64,000 nt of DNA from Streptomyces indicus (GTDB taxonomy: Bacteria > Actinomycetota > Actinomycetes > Streptomycetales > Streptomycetaceae). The translations under genes and the position numbers were made by a program. Numbering within the stretch: position 1 is the stretch's first letter; every line of letters starts with the position of its first letter. Below the pieces are notes generated by a model. The model did no database searches, was not told the origin of the DNA, and was given only the letters and a program-made list of their open reading frames with translations. This document shows, one piece after another, positions 1 to 10,397 of this stretch. The DNA lies in NCBI RefSeq assembly GCF_900100315.1, contig NZ_FNFF01000002.1, positions 496,001 through 560,000 of the forward strand, in the 5' to 3' direction.

Positions 1-706
1 TGAGGTGCATCTCGCGGCCGTACAGCTTCGCGAGTGCACCGCCCAGGCGCTGCTTCTGCGCGTCGGACAGCGGCACCGCCGAGGTGACGACCGCGACCAT
101 GCGGTTACGGCGCTCCGCGGCGAGCTTGGACAGGGACTCGAGTCCCGCTTCCAGGCTACGTCCACGCGGCGCGGTCACCAGACGCGTCACCAGACGCTCG
201 GTGACCGGTTCCGCACGACCGCCGAGCAGGCTGCGAAGAAGCTCGCTCTTGGCCGACTTCGGGGCGGTGCGGTTGGTGAGGGCCGCACGCAGGTCGGTGT
301 TCGAGGAGACGATCCGGCCGAACCGGAACAGCTCGTCCTCGACGCCGTCGAGCTTGCCCGTCTTCTGCGCGCCGGTCAGGTCCGCGGTGTTCGCGAGCTC
401 TTCGAGCCCGTCGACCAGGTCGCGGGGGGCCGACCAGCGGGACCGCACGAGGCCCGCCACCAGGTCGGCGGTCTCACCGCTGACCTGGGAGCCGAGCAGA
501 CGCCCGACCAGCTGGGCCTTGGCCTCTCCGGACTGCGCCGGGTCGGTCAGGACCCGACGCAGCGAGACCTCGCGGTCGAGCAGCGCGGTGACCGAGGCCA
601 GCTCGTCGGCGAGCTTCGCCGCGTCGACCGAGGTGTTGTCGGTCAGTGCGTCGAGACGCTCGCGTCCGGCGGCCAGTGCCTCGCGGCTGGCTCCGTGCGC
701 AGTCAT
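1..706 (-). CDS. atpH: F1Fo ATP synthase subunit delta (3' end beyond window)
   Basis: Subunit delta (OSCP-type) joins the F1 alpha3beta3 head to the b-subunit stator on the cytoplasmic face of the membrane. The readable 235 residues start MTAHGASREALAAGRERLDA and are helical and rich in Ala, Leu and Arg, as expected for actinobacterial delta, which is about 270 residues long. The C-terminus lies left of the window. The ATG at 704-706 overlaps the TGA of atpF by four bases (ATGA), so the two genes are translationally coupled. It is the fifth gene of the leftward operon atpI-atpB-atpE-atpF-atpH; the alpha, gamma, beta and epsilon genes are expected further left. Confidence 0.93.
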   Translation of the reverse strand, partial: MTAHGASREALAAGRERLDALTDNTSVDAAKLADELASVTALLDREVSLRRVLTDPAQSGEAKAQLVGRLLGSQVSGETADLVAGLVRSRWSAPRDLVDGLEELANTADLTGAQKTGKLDGVEDELFRFGRIVSSNTDLRAALTNRTAPKSAKSELLRSLLGGRAEPVTERLVTRLVTAPRGRSLEAGLESLSKLAAERRNRMVAVVTSAVPLSDAQKQRLGGALAKLYGREMHL

Positions 707-1263
707 CGAGTCGCCTCGGCCTTCTCCTCGAGCTCGTCGAGGAAGCGGTCGATCACGCGGCTCTGACGGGCGTGGTCGTCGAGGGACTCGCCCACGAGCT
801 TGCCGGCCAGGGTGGTGGCCAGCGCACCGACGTCCTGACGCAGCGCGGAGGACGCGGCCTTGCGGTCCGCCTCGATCTGGGCGTGACCCGCGGCGACGAT
901 CTCCTCGCGCTGCCGCTGGCCTTCCGCCCGCATCTCGGCGATGAGCTGGGCACCCTGCTCCTGCGCCTCCTGGCGCAGACGCGCGGCCTCGTGGCGGGCC
1001 TCGGCGAGCTGGGCCTTGTACTGCTCGAGAACGGACTGGGCCTCGGCCTGCATGGCCTCGGCGTTCTCAATGCCGCCTTCGATCTTCTCGCGGCGCTCTT
1101 CCAGAACCTTGTTGATGTTCGGGAGGAGCTTCTTCCAGAAGAAGAAGAACACGATGGCGAAGGCGATGGTGCCGACCAGCAGCTCGGGGCCGGGCGGGAT
1201 GAGCGGGTTCTGCTCTTCCGCGTGCCCGCCTTCCGCAGCCAGCTGCACAAGGGTGGCGATCAC
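703..1263 (-). CDS. atpF: F1Fo ATP synthase subunit b
   Basis: Subunit b (186 residues) is the membrane-anchored peripheral stalk holding F1 to Fo. One transmembrane segment lies near residues 27-47 (around GTIAFAIVFFFFWKKLLP). It is followed by a long charged coiled-coil helix with many Glu, Ala, Arg and Gln that ends about residue 160. The start is GTG at 1261-1263, 41 bases downstream of atpE. The stop overlaps the atpH start. Length and layout are normal for high-GC Gram-positives. Confidence 0.95.
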   Translation of the reverse strand: MIATLVQLAAEGGHAEEQNPLIPPGPELLVGTIAFAIVFFFFWKKLLPNINKVLEERREKIEGGIENAEAMQAEAQSVLEQYKAQLAEARHEAARLRQEAQEQGAQLIAEMRAEGQRQREEIVAAGHAQIEADRKAASSALRQDVGALATTLAGKLVGESLDDHARQSRVIDRFLDELEEKAEATR

Positions 1264-1304
1264 ATCAGTGCCTTTCGTCGGATGGGGCTGTTCGTCTCAG
1301 GCGA

Positions 1305-1601
<297 letters not shown>

Positions 1602-1625
1602 CTAGGGGGTTGTGGTGGGGCTGGC

Positions 1626-2444
1626 TCAGTGGTGCTCGGAGACGGCGCCCTGGATGTACGAGCAGGCGAGGAGCACGAAGACGTACGCCTGGACGGCCTG
1701 CACGAAAAGCTCGAAGACGATCATGCCCATGGTCATGATGAACGAGACGCCGGCCGCGGGGATCAGCCAGCTGTTCAGGAGGTACCAGGACGCGACCGTG
1801 AACATGACCAGCATCAGGTGGCCGGCGAACATGTTGGCGAAGAGTCGCACCGCGTGCGTGAACGGACGCACAAGCAGGTTCGAGAAGAACTCGATGAAAG
1901 AGACCAGCCACTTGATCGGGCCGAGCGACGGGTCGTAACCCGTGACGTTCTTCCAACCACCCACGAAGCCGTGGCGCTTGAAGGTCAGCGGGACCCACAC
2001 CAGGTACACGATGGCGGCGAGCACGGCCGGGAAGGCGATGGACGCGGCGACCGGGAACTGGGCCAGCGGAATCACGGACCAGATGTTCATGATCCAGATG
2101 AAGAAGAACAGCGAGACCATCAGGGGGACGTACTTCTCGCCCTCCTTCTTGCCGAGGGTCTCGTACACGATGCCGCGACGGACGAAGTCGTAACCCATCT
2201 CGCCGAGCAGCTGGAGCTTGCCCGGGACGATCTTCGCCTTGCCGAAGGCCAGGGTGAAGAAGGTGACGACAACCAGCGTGCTGAGCAGCGCCAGCAGCAT
2301 GATCTTGTTGAACTCGAACCCGCCGATCGTGAAGATCGGCTTGAAGAGGAACGAGTGAAGGCCCGGTGCCGGGAAGCCGCAGCCGTTGTCGGCCATGATG
2401 CGGCAGCTCCAGTCGAAGGCGAGCTGGGTCTGATCAGCACTCAC
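1626..2444 (-). CDS. atpB: F1Fo ATP synthase subunit a
   Basis: Subunit a forms the proton half-channels next to the c ring. The protein is 272 residues from the chosen GTG (2442-2444), which has AAGGAGC seven bases upstream; an in-frame start 12 codons earlier has no such site. Several membrane helices are visible, including MLLALLSTLVVVTFFTLAFG near the N-terminus. The conserved arginine helix reads PFTHAVRLFANMFAGHLML, where the Arg is the residue that interacts with the c-ring Glu. It is preceded by atpI (225 bases) and followed by atpE. Confidence 0.95.
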   Translation of the reverse strand: MSADQTQLAFDWSCRIMADNGCGFPAPGLHSFLFKPIFTIGGFEFNKIMLLALLSTLVVVTFFTLAFGKAKIVPGKLQLLGEMGYDFVRRGIVYETLGKKEGEKYVPLMVSLFFFIWIMNIWSVIPLAQFPVAASIAFPAVLAAIVYLVWVPLTFKRHGFVGGWKNVTGYDPSLGPIKWLVSFIEFFSNLLVRPFTHAVRLFANMFAGHLMLVMFTVASWYLLNSWLIPAAGVSFIMTMGMIVFELFVQAVQAYVFVLLACSYIQGAVSEHH

Positions 2445-2669
2445 CGCGGGCTCCTTCGGCGTGACGCATAGGTACGGCAACCTCGTTGTGTCGGCGCGGC
2501 GCGCAGCCGCGAGTCGGCACCGGACTGGTGTTTCGGATGTGGGGGCGGCAATCAGGCGTTGAGCCTCGCGATGGAACAGGCGTCAGCTCAATTGCCCGCG
2601 CCCGCAGTGCCGCAGTTGGCACCGGACGATAGCAGGGTCTGCGACGGGTCTTTATCCCGGCCCTACCCC

Positions 2670-3107
2670 TCACGAGGAAGAGCCCGTCTTCTCGCCCTTC
2701 GAAGCATCGGAGTGCCCGGGGTCGATGTAGAAGATCTTGGCCTTCTTGTGCGCGAACGCCATGGCCACGACCCAGGTGAGGGTGCAGACGACGATGGCGG
2801 CCGCGAAGACTTTGGGGTTGAACGCCGTGGTGTCCTTGAAGACGGCCACGAAGACGAACAGGACGAGCAGCAGCGTCACATAGAGCGCGAGCCCCATGGC
2901 CTGGAACAGCGACGGCCAGTGCTTGGCCGTGTACTGCAGGCCGAGGATTCCGGCACCCATGAAGACGATGACGACGAGAGCGCCGACGACGCCGCCGAGA
3001 GCCCCCGTACCGCCGTCGACCACACCACCGACGACCGCGGTGACAGCACCTGCGGCGGCGGTCGGAAGGGCGATGGGCAGGAGGATGCGTGCGTCGAGAG
3101 ACGGCAT
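2670..3107 (-). CDS. atpI: ATP synthase protein I (AtpI-like)
   Basis: A 145-residue membrane protein with four hydrophobic segments (roughly residues 8-30, 34-55, 66-90 and 103-123) and a charged tail (FAHKKAKIFYIDPGHSDASK). Its position as first gene of the atp operon and its length fit AtpI, which in other bacteria helps c-ring assembly or Mg uptake. The sequence itself is poorly conserved, so the call rests mainly on context and topology. The start is ATG at 3105-3107. Confidence 0.85.
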   Translation of the reverse strand: MPSLDARILLPIALPTAAAGAVTAVVGGVVDGGTGALGGVVGALVVIVFMGAGILGLQYTAKHWPSLFQAMGLALYVTLLLVLFVFVAVFKDTTAFNPKVFAAAIVVCTLTWVVAMAFAHKKAKIFYIDPGHSDASKGEKTGSSS

Positions 3108-3444
3108 GGCGGCAGCTCCGCTACTTGCTGGGGACGAGTGTCGTCATGGTCGAGCGTAGACCCGGGCGAAGAACGAGCTTTCTGCCAACGGACCGTCGCA
3201 CTACGGTCTTTCGGCTCTACCCCGGGATCTCGTGAACCGTATCACAAACTATTTGATGAGGTCTTTACCTGCGGAGTGTGCTGGCCGTCACACATGAGAG
3301 GTAATGCGCGCGTCTGGGCGGGACTTTGGGCTCAATGTCTGCTATTGCGCAATTTCTCGTGCCCGTTTTGATGTGACTTCTGAGGTGGGCGAGACGCGTG
3401 GGTGTGGCATTCCCTACGTTGCCCAAGTGGCCTGTGTGGCCTGG
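3108..3444. promoter_or_regulatory. Leader region of the atp operon
   Basis: This 337-base gap separates atpI from the 3' end of the upstream glycosyl-phosphate transferase gene. It contains an AT-richer patch at about 3240-3350, the sort of sequence expected for the atp operon promoter on the minus strand. No -10/-35 pair was convincing by eye, and no RNA gene or terminator was identified. Confidence 0.3.
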
Positions 3445-4806
3445 TCAGCGGCGCGATGCACCGGTGCGGTGACGGTCGCCGAAACGGTCCGTGAAGCGGG
3501 CCCGGCCGCCCACCGCCGTGGCCCCGTTGACCCGGCCCGCGCCGGCCGCGACCGGGGTGCGCTCCGCCTCGTCCCCGGCGGCCGCGGGCTGCGGCCCGCT
3601 CACCGGCCGTTCGCTCTCGTACACGACGGAACTCGCCCTGCGGCGGCGGTAACGCGGCGGTACGAAGGCCTCGGCCCAGCTCGGGGTGCGCGGCGTGAAG
3701 CGCGGCAGCAGGAGCAGCACGAGACCGACCGCGCTCAGTGCCACGATCAGGAGCACAATCCACATGGACGCCGAGTGAACGGAGTACGCGACCGCGCCGA
3801 AGGCGATCAGGGCCGACCAGAAGTACATGATCAGGACCGCGCGGCTGTGCGAGTGTCCGATCTCCAGGAGCCGGTGGTGCAGGTGGCCGCGGTCGGCGGC
3901 GAAGGGCGACTGGCCGTTCCAGGTCCGGCGCACGACTGCGAGGACCAGGTCGGCCATGGGCACCGCGATGATCGTGAGCGGCAGCAGCAGCGGGATGTAG
4001 ACGGGGACCATCTCGTGCACGGCCTGGCGCTCGGATCCCGCGGAGCCCTGGAGCAGGTCCGGGTCGACCTGACCGGTGATGGAGATCGCTCCGGCGGCGA
4101 GGACGAGGCCGATGAGCATCGAGCCCGAGTCGCCCATGAAGATCCGGGCCGGATGCATGTTGTGCGGCAGGAAGCCGAGGCACATGCCCATCAGGATCGC
4201 CGCGAAGAGGGTGGCGGGCGCGGCGGCCTCGATGCCGTAGCCGTACCACATCCGATACGCGTACATGAAGAACGCGGTGGCGGCGATGCAGACCATGCCG
4301 GCCGCGAGTCCGTCGAGGCCGTCCACGAAGTTGACGGCGTTGATGGTGATGACGACGAGGGCGACGGTGAGCAGGGTGCCCTGCCACTGCGTCAGGGAGA
4401 CCGAGCCGACACCCGGGATCGGCAGCCACAGGATCGTCAGACCCTGCATGACCATCACGCCGGCCGCGATCATCTGGGCGCCCAGCTTGATCAGGGCGTC
4501 GATCTCGAACTTGTCGTCCAGGACACCGATCAGCCAGATCAGGGCCGCGCCGGAGAGCAGGGCCCTGGGCTCGTTGGAGGTCTCGAAGACCTCGTGGAGT
4601 CCGGTCAGATGGTCGGCGACGAGCAGGCCGGCGCACAGGCCGAAGAACATGGCGATGCCGCCGAGCCGCGGCGTCGGCTCCCGGTGCACGTCGCGCGCGC
4701 GGATCTCGGGCATCGCCCCGGCGACGATGGCGAACTTCCGCACCGGCCCGGTCAGCAGATAGGTCACCGCGGCCGTGACGCACAGCGTCAGCAAGTATTC
4801 ACGCAC
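3445..4806 (-). CDS. Polyprenyl-phosphate N-acetylhexosamine-1-phosphate transferase (MraY/WecA family)
   Basis: Integral membrane enzyme of the PNPT family that moves a sugar-1-phosphate from a UDP-sugar to undecaprenyl phosphate at the inner leaflet, starting cell-wall polymer synthesis; TagO/WecA-type activity is likely. About ten hydrophobic segments are present. Family motifs are clear: the Asp pair in IGVLDDKFEID, NAVNFVDGLDGLAAG, RIFMGDSGSMLIG and the histidine motif DRGHLHHRLLEIG. A 100-residue charged, probably disordered tail follows. The start is placed at GTG 4804-4806 (VREYLLTLC); GTG at 4816-4818 is an alternative. It is upstream of the atp genes and downstream of glyA. Confidence 0.88.
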   Translation of the reverse strand: MREYLLTLCVTAAVTYLLTGPVRKFAIVAGAMPEIRARDVHREPTPRLGGIAMFFGLCAGLLVADHLTGLHEVFETSNEPRALLSGAALIWLIGVLDDKFEIDALIKLGAQMIAAGVMVMQGLTILWLPIPGVGSVSLTQWQGTLLTVALVVITINAVNFVDGLDGLAAGMVCIAATAFFMYAYRMWYGYGIEAAAPATLFAAILMGMCLGFLPHNMHPARIFMGDSGSMLIGLVLAAGAISITGQVDPDLLQGSAGSERQAVHEMVPVYIPLLLPLTIIAVPMADLVLAVVRRTWNGQSPFAADRGHLHHRLLEIGHSHSRAVLIMYFWSALIAFGAVAYSVHSASMWIVLLIVALSAVGLVLLLLPRFTPRTPSWAEAFVPPRYRRRRASSVVYESERPVSGPQPAAAGDEAERTPVAAGAGRVNGATAVGGRARFTDRFGDRHRTGASRR

Positions 4807-4935
4807 GGGCTTCCCCACAGGTATCGCTGGCCATCTCAGCCCCACACACTAGCTTCGCGCGCATATGGTTGGGGACTTTCGGGTAGCGACGATGGTTGCA
4901 CGCCTGACTGTGACTGCCGGTGCGTCTACCCCGTA

Positions 4936-6201
<1,266 letters not shown>

Positions 6202-6384
6202 GTGCGGCTCCGGGCCCGACGGACGAGTGTGGCGGCTCTTCCAATGTAGGGCCGGCCACGGGAGCGCGCCCCACCAACGGGGGGACCCGTACGGGAGGAC
6301 GGACCGGGCCGCTGCGAGGGACGGGCGGGGCCCGCTGCGAGGTCACCCGCGCCGGACCGAGTCCGCCCCCGCGCTCGCCTACCG

Positions 6385-7062
6385 TCAGGCCCGCGCCGGA
6401 AGCCCCGTCAGGGCCGTCACCACGGGCTCCAGGGCCTGGTTGATCTCGTCGCCCACCGAGCGGAAGTACGTGAGCGGGGCACCGTAGGGGTCGTGCACCT
6501 CGTCCGCCTCGATGGAGGGGGCGAGCAGCCACCCGCGCAGCGCGGCGGCGGCCCGGACCAGGGCGCGGGCCCGCTCGACCACACCGTCGTCCAGCGGGTC
6601 CGGCAGCGTCGCCGGATCTATGGCCCGTACGAGACGGGTGAACTCCTTCAGGGTGAAGGTCCGCAGCCCCGCGGAGTGGCCCATCGAGATGACCTGGGCG
6701 CGGTGGTCGCGCGTGGCCGTGAGCACCAGGTCGGCGCGGATCACGTGCTCGTCGAGCAGCTCGCGCCCCACGAACTCCGAGGCGTCCGCACCGAACTCGC
6801 CGAGCACCGTGGCCGCGTGCGCCTCCATCGGCGCCCCTTCGTGGCCCCAGGTGCCCGCGCTCTCCACGATGAGGCCGCCCACGGCCTCCAGGCCGAGGCG
6901 GTGCGTCAGGGCATGCCGCGTCAGCCGCTCGGTCATCGGCGAGCGGCACACGTTGCCGGTGCTGACGTGGAGGATGCGGAAGGTTTCTGCAGGGTCCGAC
7001 AGGCCGGTGAGGCCCGAAAGGCTCGGAGAAGCCGCTATGCCACGCCCCTCAGGGGCCGTCAA
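6385..7062 (-). CDS. Low-molecular-weight protein tyrosine phosphatase-like protein, nucleophile position Ser
   Basis: A 225-residue protein of the LMW-PTP/arsenate reductase fold. The P-loop reads HVSTGNVCRSPMTE. In active LMW-PTPs the residue before xGNxCRSP is the cysteine nucleophile (CLGNICRSP); here it is Ser, coded AGC at 6961-6963. The general-acid loop (VHDPYGAPLTYF) near the C-terminus is intact. The start is taken as TTG at 7060-7062, which overlaps the TGA of sua5 (TTGA). An alternative start further inside was not found. It probably forms one transcription unit with prmC, sua5 and glyA. Catalytic activity is doubtful; binding of phosphoproteins is possible. Confidence 0.8.
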   Translation of the reverse strand: MTAPEGRGIAASPSLSGLTGLSDPAETFRILHVSTGNVCRSPMTERLTRHALTHRLGLEAVGGLIVESAGTWGHEGAPMEAHAATVLGEFGADASEFVGRELLDEHVIRADLVLTATRDHRAQVISMGHSAGLRTFTLKEFTRLVRAIDPATLPDPLDDGVVERARALVRAAAALRGWLLAPSIEADEVHDPYGAPLTYFRSVGDEINQALEPVVTALTGLPARA

Positions 7063-7706
7063 TTCGCCACCTCGAGGTCGGGGACGACCTTGCGCAGCTC
7101 CTCGGCGCTCAGGGCGCCCGCGCGCAGCAGCACCGGCACCTTGCCGGTCACGTCCACGATCGAGGAGGGCACGATGCCCGGGGTCGGACCGCCGTCGAGG
7201 TACACGGAGACGGAGTCGCCGAGCATCTCCTGCGCGGCGTCGCAGTCCTCGGGCGCGGGGTGCCCGCTGAGGTTGGCGGAGGAGACGGCCATCGGGCCGA
7301 CCTCGGTGAGCAGCTCGATGGCGACCGGGTGCAGCGGCATCCGGATCGCGACGGTGCCGCGGGTGTCGCCGAGGTCCCACTGGAGCGAGGGCTGGTGCCG
7401 GGCGACCAGCGTCAGGGCGCCGGGCCAGAACGCGTCGACGAGCTCCCAGGCCTGCTCGGAGAAGTCGGTGACCAGGCCGTGCAGGGTATTCGGGGAGCCG
7501 ATGAGGACGGGCGTGGGCATGTTGCGGCCGCGGCCCTTGGCGGCGAGCAGGTCGACCACGGCCTCCGAGCTGAAGGCGTCCGCGCCGATCCCGTACACCG
7601 TGTCGGTGGGCAGCACGACCAGTTCGCCGCGGCGCACCGCGGCGGCGGCCTCGCGCAGGCCGGTGGCGCGGTCGGTGGCGTCGTTGGTGTCGTATCGACG
7701 TGCCAT
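7059..7706 (-). CDS. sua5: L-threonylcarbamoyladenylate synthase (Sua5/YciO/YrdC family)
   Basis: Makes threonylcarbamoyl-AMP from threonine, bicarbonate and ATP for the t6A37 modification of ANN-decoding tRNAs. The 215-residue protein has the YrdC-type opening (GELVVLPTDTVYGIGADAF), the KGRGRNMPTPVLIGS stretch and the conserved SSANLSGHPAPEDCDAA motif. The start is ATG at 7704-7706; longer in-frame extensions lack support. It is shorter than two-domain Sua5 proteins, matching the single-domain TsaC-like form of actinobacteria. The stop overlaps the TTG start of the phosphatase-like gene. Confidence 0.92.
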   Translation of the reverse strand: MARRYDTNDATDRATGLREAAAAVRRGELVVLPTDTVYGIGADAFSSEAVVDLLAAKGRGRNMPTPVLIGSPNTLHGLVTDFSEQAWELVDAFWPGALTLVARHQPSLQWDLGDTRGTVAIRMPLHPVAIELLTEVGPMAVSSANLSGHPAPEDCDAAQEMLGDSVSVYLDGGPTPGIVPSSIVDVTGKVPVLLRAGALSAEELRKVVPDLEVAN

Positions 7707-7809
7707 TACTCCCCAGCCCTCTCGTCGTACGTGTGCGGGACATCCATGGGCGGAAACTCCGCGTGCGGAAAAACGGTCGTGACGGTCGTGTGCAAAGAGA
7801 TCGCCGCCC

Positions 7810-8655
7810 CTACGGCAGGGCCTTGCGCGCGGTGGCGAAGCGCGGCCGCTTGTTGAGGTCGGGGTGGTCGGCGGCGTCCGCCCAGCCCCGCTCCTCGGTG
7901 AAGATCCACGGCACCTGCCCGCCCTGGGTGTCGGCGTGCTCGATGACGACGACACCGCCGGGGCGGAGCAGCCGGTGTGCGGTGCGCTCGATCCCGCGGA
8001 TCAGGTCGAGTCCGTCCTCGCCGGAGAAGAGCGCGAGTTCGGGATCGTAGTCCCGCGCCTCGGGCGCCACGTGCTCCCACTCGGTGAGCGGGATGTAGGG
8101 CGGGTTGGAGATGACGAGGTCGACCTGGCCGTCGAGGTCGGGGAAGGCGTCACGGGCGTCGCCCTGGCGCAGGTCCACGCGGGAGCCCTCGACGTTCTTA
8201 CGGGTCCACACGAGCGCGTCCTCGGACAGCTCGACCGCGTGCACCCGCGAGCGCGGCACCTCCTGCGCCATGGCGAGCGCGATGGCCCCGGAGCCGGTGC
8301 ACAGGTCGACGATCAGCGGCTCGACCACGTCCATGGCGCGCACGGCGTCTATGGCCCAGCCGACCACGGACTCGGTCTCGGGGCGCGGCACGAACACCCC
8401 GGGGCCGACCTGCAGTTCGAGATAGCGGAAGAAGGCGCGACCGGTGATGTGCTGCAGCGGTTCGCGGGCCTCGCGGCGGGAGATGACCTCCCAGTAGCGC
8501 GCGTCGAAGTCACCGTCCTTGACGTTGTGCAGCTCTCCGCGCTTCACGCCGTGCACGAACGCGGCGAGCTCCTCCGCGTCGAAGCGCGGCGAGGGCACAC
8601 CGGCGTCGGCGAGACGCTGGGTGGCCTGGGCCACCTCGGCGAGCAGAAGGTTCAC
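7810..8655 (-). CDS. prmC: Peptide chain release factor N5-glutamine methyltransferase
   Basis: SAM-dependent enzyme (281 residues) that methylates the GGQ glutamine of release factors. An N-terminal helical domain (MNLLLAEVAQATQRLADAG) binds the factor. The Rossmann domain has the SAM loop IVDLCTGSGAIALAMA and the catalytic VISNPPYIPL motif that positions the glutamine. The start is GTG at 8653-8655. It lies directly downstream of its substrate gene prfA (66 bases), the usual arrangement. Confidence 0.95.
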   Translation of the reverse strand: MNLLLAEVAQATQRLADAGVPSPRFDAEELAAFVHGVKRGELHNVKDGDFDARYWEVISRREAREPLQHITGRAFFRYLELQVGPGVFVPRPETESVVGWAIDAVRAMDVVEPLIVDLCTGSGAIALAMAQEVPRSRVHAVELSEDALVWTRKNVEGSRVDLRQGDARDAFPDLDGQVDLVISNPPYIPLTEWEHVAPEARDYDPELALFSGEDGLDLIRGIERTAHRLLRPGGVVVIEHADTQGGQVPWIFTEERGWADAADHPDLNKRPRFATARKALP

Positions 8656-8721
8656 GCGCCGTCCTTCCTGGGATTCACAGCCGTATCGCGAATGCCGTAA
8701 CAAGCAGCGGGTGCCGGGTCC

Positions 8722-9801
8722 TTACGAGGCGTCGGCCAGCTTGGCCGCGGCGTCCGCGTCGACACAGGCCTGGATGACCGCGTCGAGGTCGCCGTCGAGC
8801 ACCTGGTCCAGGTTGTACGCCTTGAAGCCCACGCGGTGGTCGGAGATCCGGTTCTCCGGGAAGTTGTACGTGCGGATCTTCTCGGAGCGGTCCACGGTGC
8901 GGACCTGGCTGCGGCGGGCGTCCGCCGCCTCGGCCTCGGCCTTCTCCTGAGCCGCGGCGAGCAGCCTGGAGCGCAGGATACGCATCGCCTGCTCCTTGTT
9001 CTGGAGCTGGCTCTTCTCGTTCTGGCAGGAGGCCACGACGCCGGTGGGCAGGTGCGTGATGCGGACGGCGGAGTCCGTGGTGTTGACGGACTGGCCGCCG
9101 GGGCCGGAGGAGCGGTAGACGTCGATCCGCAGATCGTTCATGTTGATCTCGACATCGACCTCCTCGGCCTCGGGCGTGACGAGCACACCGGCCGCGGAGG
9201 TGTGGATACGGCCCTGGGACTCGGTGGCGGGCACGCGCTGCACGCGGTGCACCCCGCCCTCGTACTTGAGGCGGGCCCAGACGCCCTGGCCGGGCTCGGT
9301 CGCCCCGTTGCCGCCCTTGGTCTTCACGGCGACCTGGACGTCCTTGTAGCCGCCGAGCTCGGACTCGGTGGAGTCGATGATCTCGGTCTTCCAGCCCACG
9401 CGCTCCGCGTACCGCAGGTACATGCGCAGGAGGTCGCCGGCGAACAGCGCGGACTCGTCGCCGCCCGCACCGGCCTTGATCTCCAGGAGCACGTCCTTGT
9501 CGTCGGACGGGTCGCGCGGGACGAGGAGCAGCCGCAGCTTCTCGGTGACTTCCTCGCGCTGCTCGGTGAGCACCTTGACCTCGGCCGCGAAGTCCGGGTC
9601 GTCGGCCGCGAACTCACGCGCGGTCTCGATGTCGTCGCCGAGCTGCTTCCAGGAGCGGTACGTGGCGACGATCGGCGTCAGCTCGGCGTAGCGCTTGTTG
9701 AGCTTGCGCGCGTTGGCCTGGTCCGCGTGCACGGACGGGTCGGCGAGCTGCTTCTCCAGATCGGCGTGCTCACCGATGAGGTCCTCGACCGCCTCGAACA
9801 T
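8722..9801 (-). CDS. prfA: Peptide chain release factor 1
   Basis: RF1 (359 residues) ends translation at UAA and UAG. The stop-codon recognition tripeptide PAT is in [19 protein letters not shown], which sets it apart from RF2 (SPF). The GGQ motif for peptidyl-tRNA hydrolysis is in [19 protein letters not shown]. The start ATG at 9799-9801 begins [18 protein letters not shown]. It is followed by prmC and preceded by rpmE across 145 bases. Confidence 0.97.
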   Translation of the reverse strand: MFEAVEDLIGEHADLEKQLADPSVHADQANARKLNKRYAELTPIVATYRSWKQLGDDIETAREFAADDPDFAAEVKVLTEQREEVTEKLRLLLVPRDPSDDKDVLLEIKAGAGGDESALFAGDLLRMYLRYAERVGWKTEIIDSTESELGGYKDVQVAVKTKGGNGATEPGQGVWARLKYEGGVHRVQRVPATESQGRIHTSAAGVLVTPEAEEVDVEINMNDLRIDVYRSSGPGGQSVNTTDSAVRITHLPTGVVASCQNEKSQLQNKEQAMRILRSRLLAAAQEKAEAEAADARRSQVRTVDRSEKIRTYNFPENRISDHRVGFKAYNLDQVLDGDLDAVIQACVDADAAAKLADAS

Positions 9802-9946
9802 CTCCGGGCTCCTGATACTCGTACGAGATCTGCATATGCCGGGGGGCTGTCCCCGGACCCCGGCCTGACAAGCCGGGTGACGAGCAAAACGCCGGTCCTC
9901 AGCCGCCCCCTGGACAGGAGCGGCCGAGGACCGGCGCTGTGGCTCG

Positions 9947-10168
9947 CTACTTCTTGGCGGAGCCGGCCTTGCCGAAGCGGGCCTCGAAGCGGGCCACGCG
10001 GCCACCGGTGTCGAGGATCTTCTGCTTGCCCGTGTAGAACGGGTGGCACTCGGAGCAGACCTCGGCGCGGATGGTGCCGCCGGAGATGGTGCTACGGGTG
10101 GTGAACGACGCGCCACAGGTGCAGCTGACCTGCGTCTCGACGTACTCGGGGTGGATGTCGCGCTTCAA
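9947..10168 (-). CDS. rpmE: 50S ribosomal protein L31, zinc-binding (C+) form
   Basis: Ribosomal protein L31 (73 residues), beginning [13 protein letters not shown]. It keeps four cysteines (residues 16, 18, 38 and 41, within SCTCGAS and VCSECHPF), so it is the zinc-containing C+ form. Streptomyces usually also carry a Zur-repressed cysteine-free paralogue elsewhere. The start is TTG at 10166-10168, supported by AGGAG six bases upstream and by the conserved N-terminus; no ATG or GTG fits. It stands between the LCP gene and prfA. Confidence 0.95.
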   Translation of the reverse strand: MKRDIHPEYVETQVSCTCGASFTTRSTISGGTIRAEVCSECHPFYTGKQKILDTGGRVARFEARFGKAGSAKK

Positions 10169-10397
10169 GGTGTCTCCTAGGTTCATGGAGGGCGCCGGGT
10201 CGCTGCCGCGGGATGCGGAGCGTGAACCGGAGCCGACGTACCAGTCTGCCAGCACTGGCCGCATCTCCCAAAACCGGGTCGGGGGCTCAGGTATTCCCGG
10301 GGGCGTTTTGCCTGGTCAGGCGCTCTTGACGGCTGATGTGCCGATACGGGGATACGGGATGCGGGGCGTGGGATGCGGGGATACGGGCGTACGGGGA

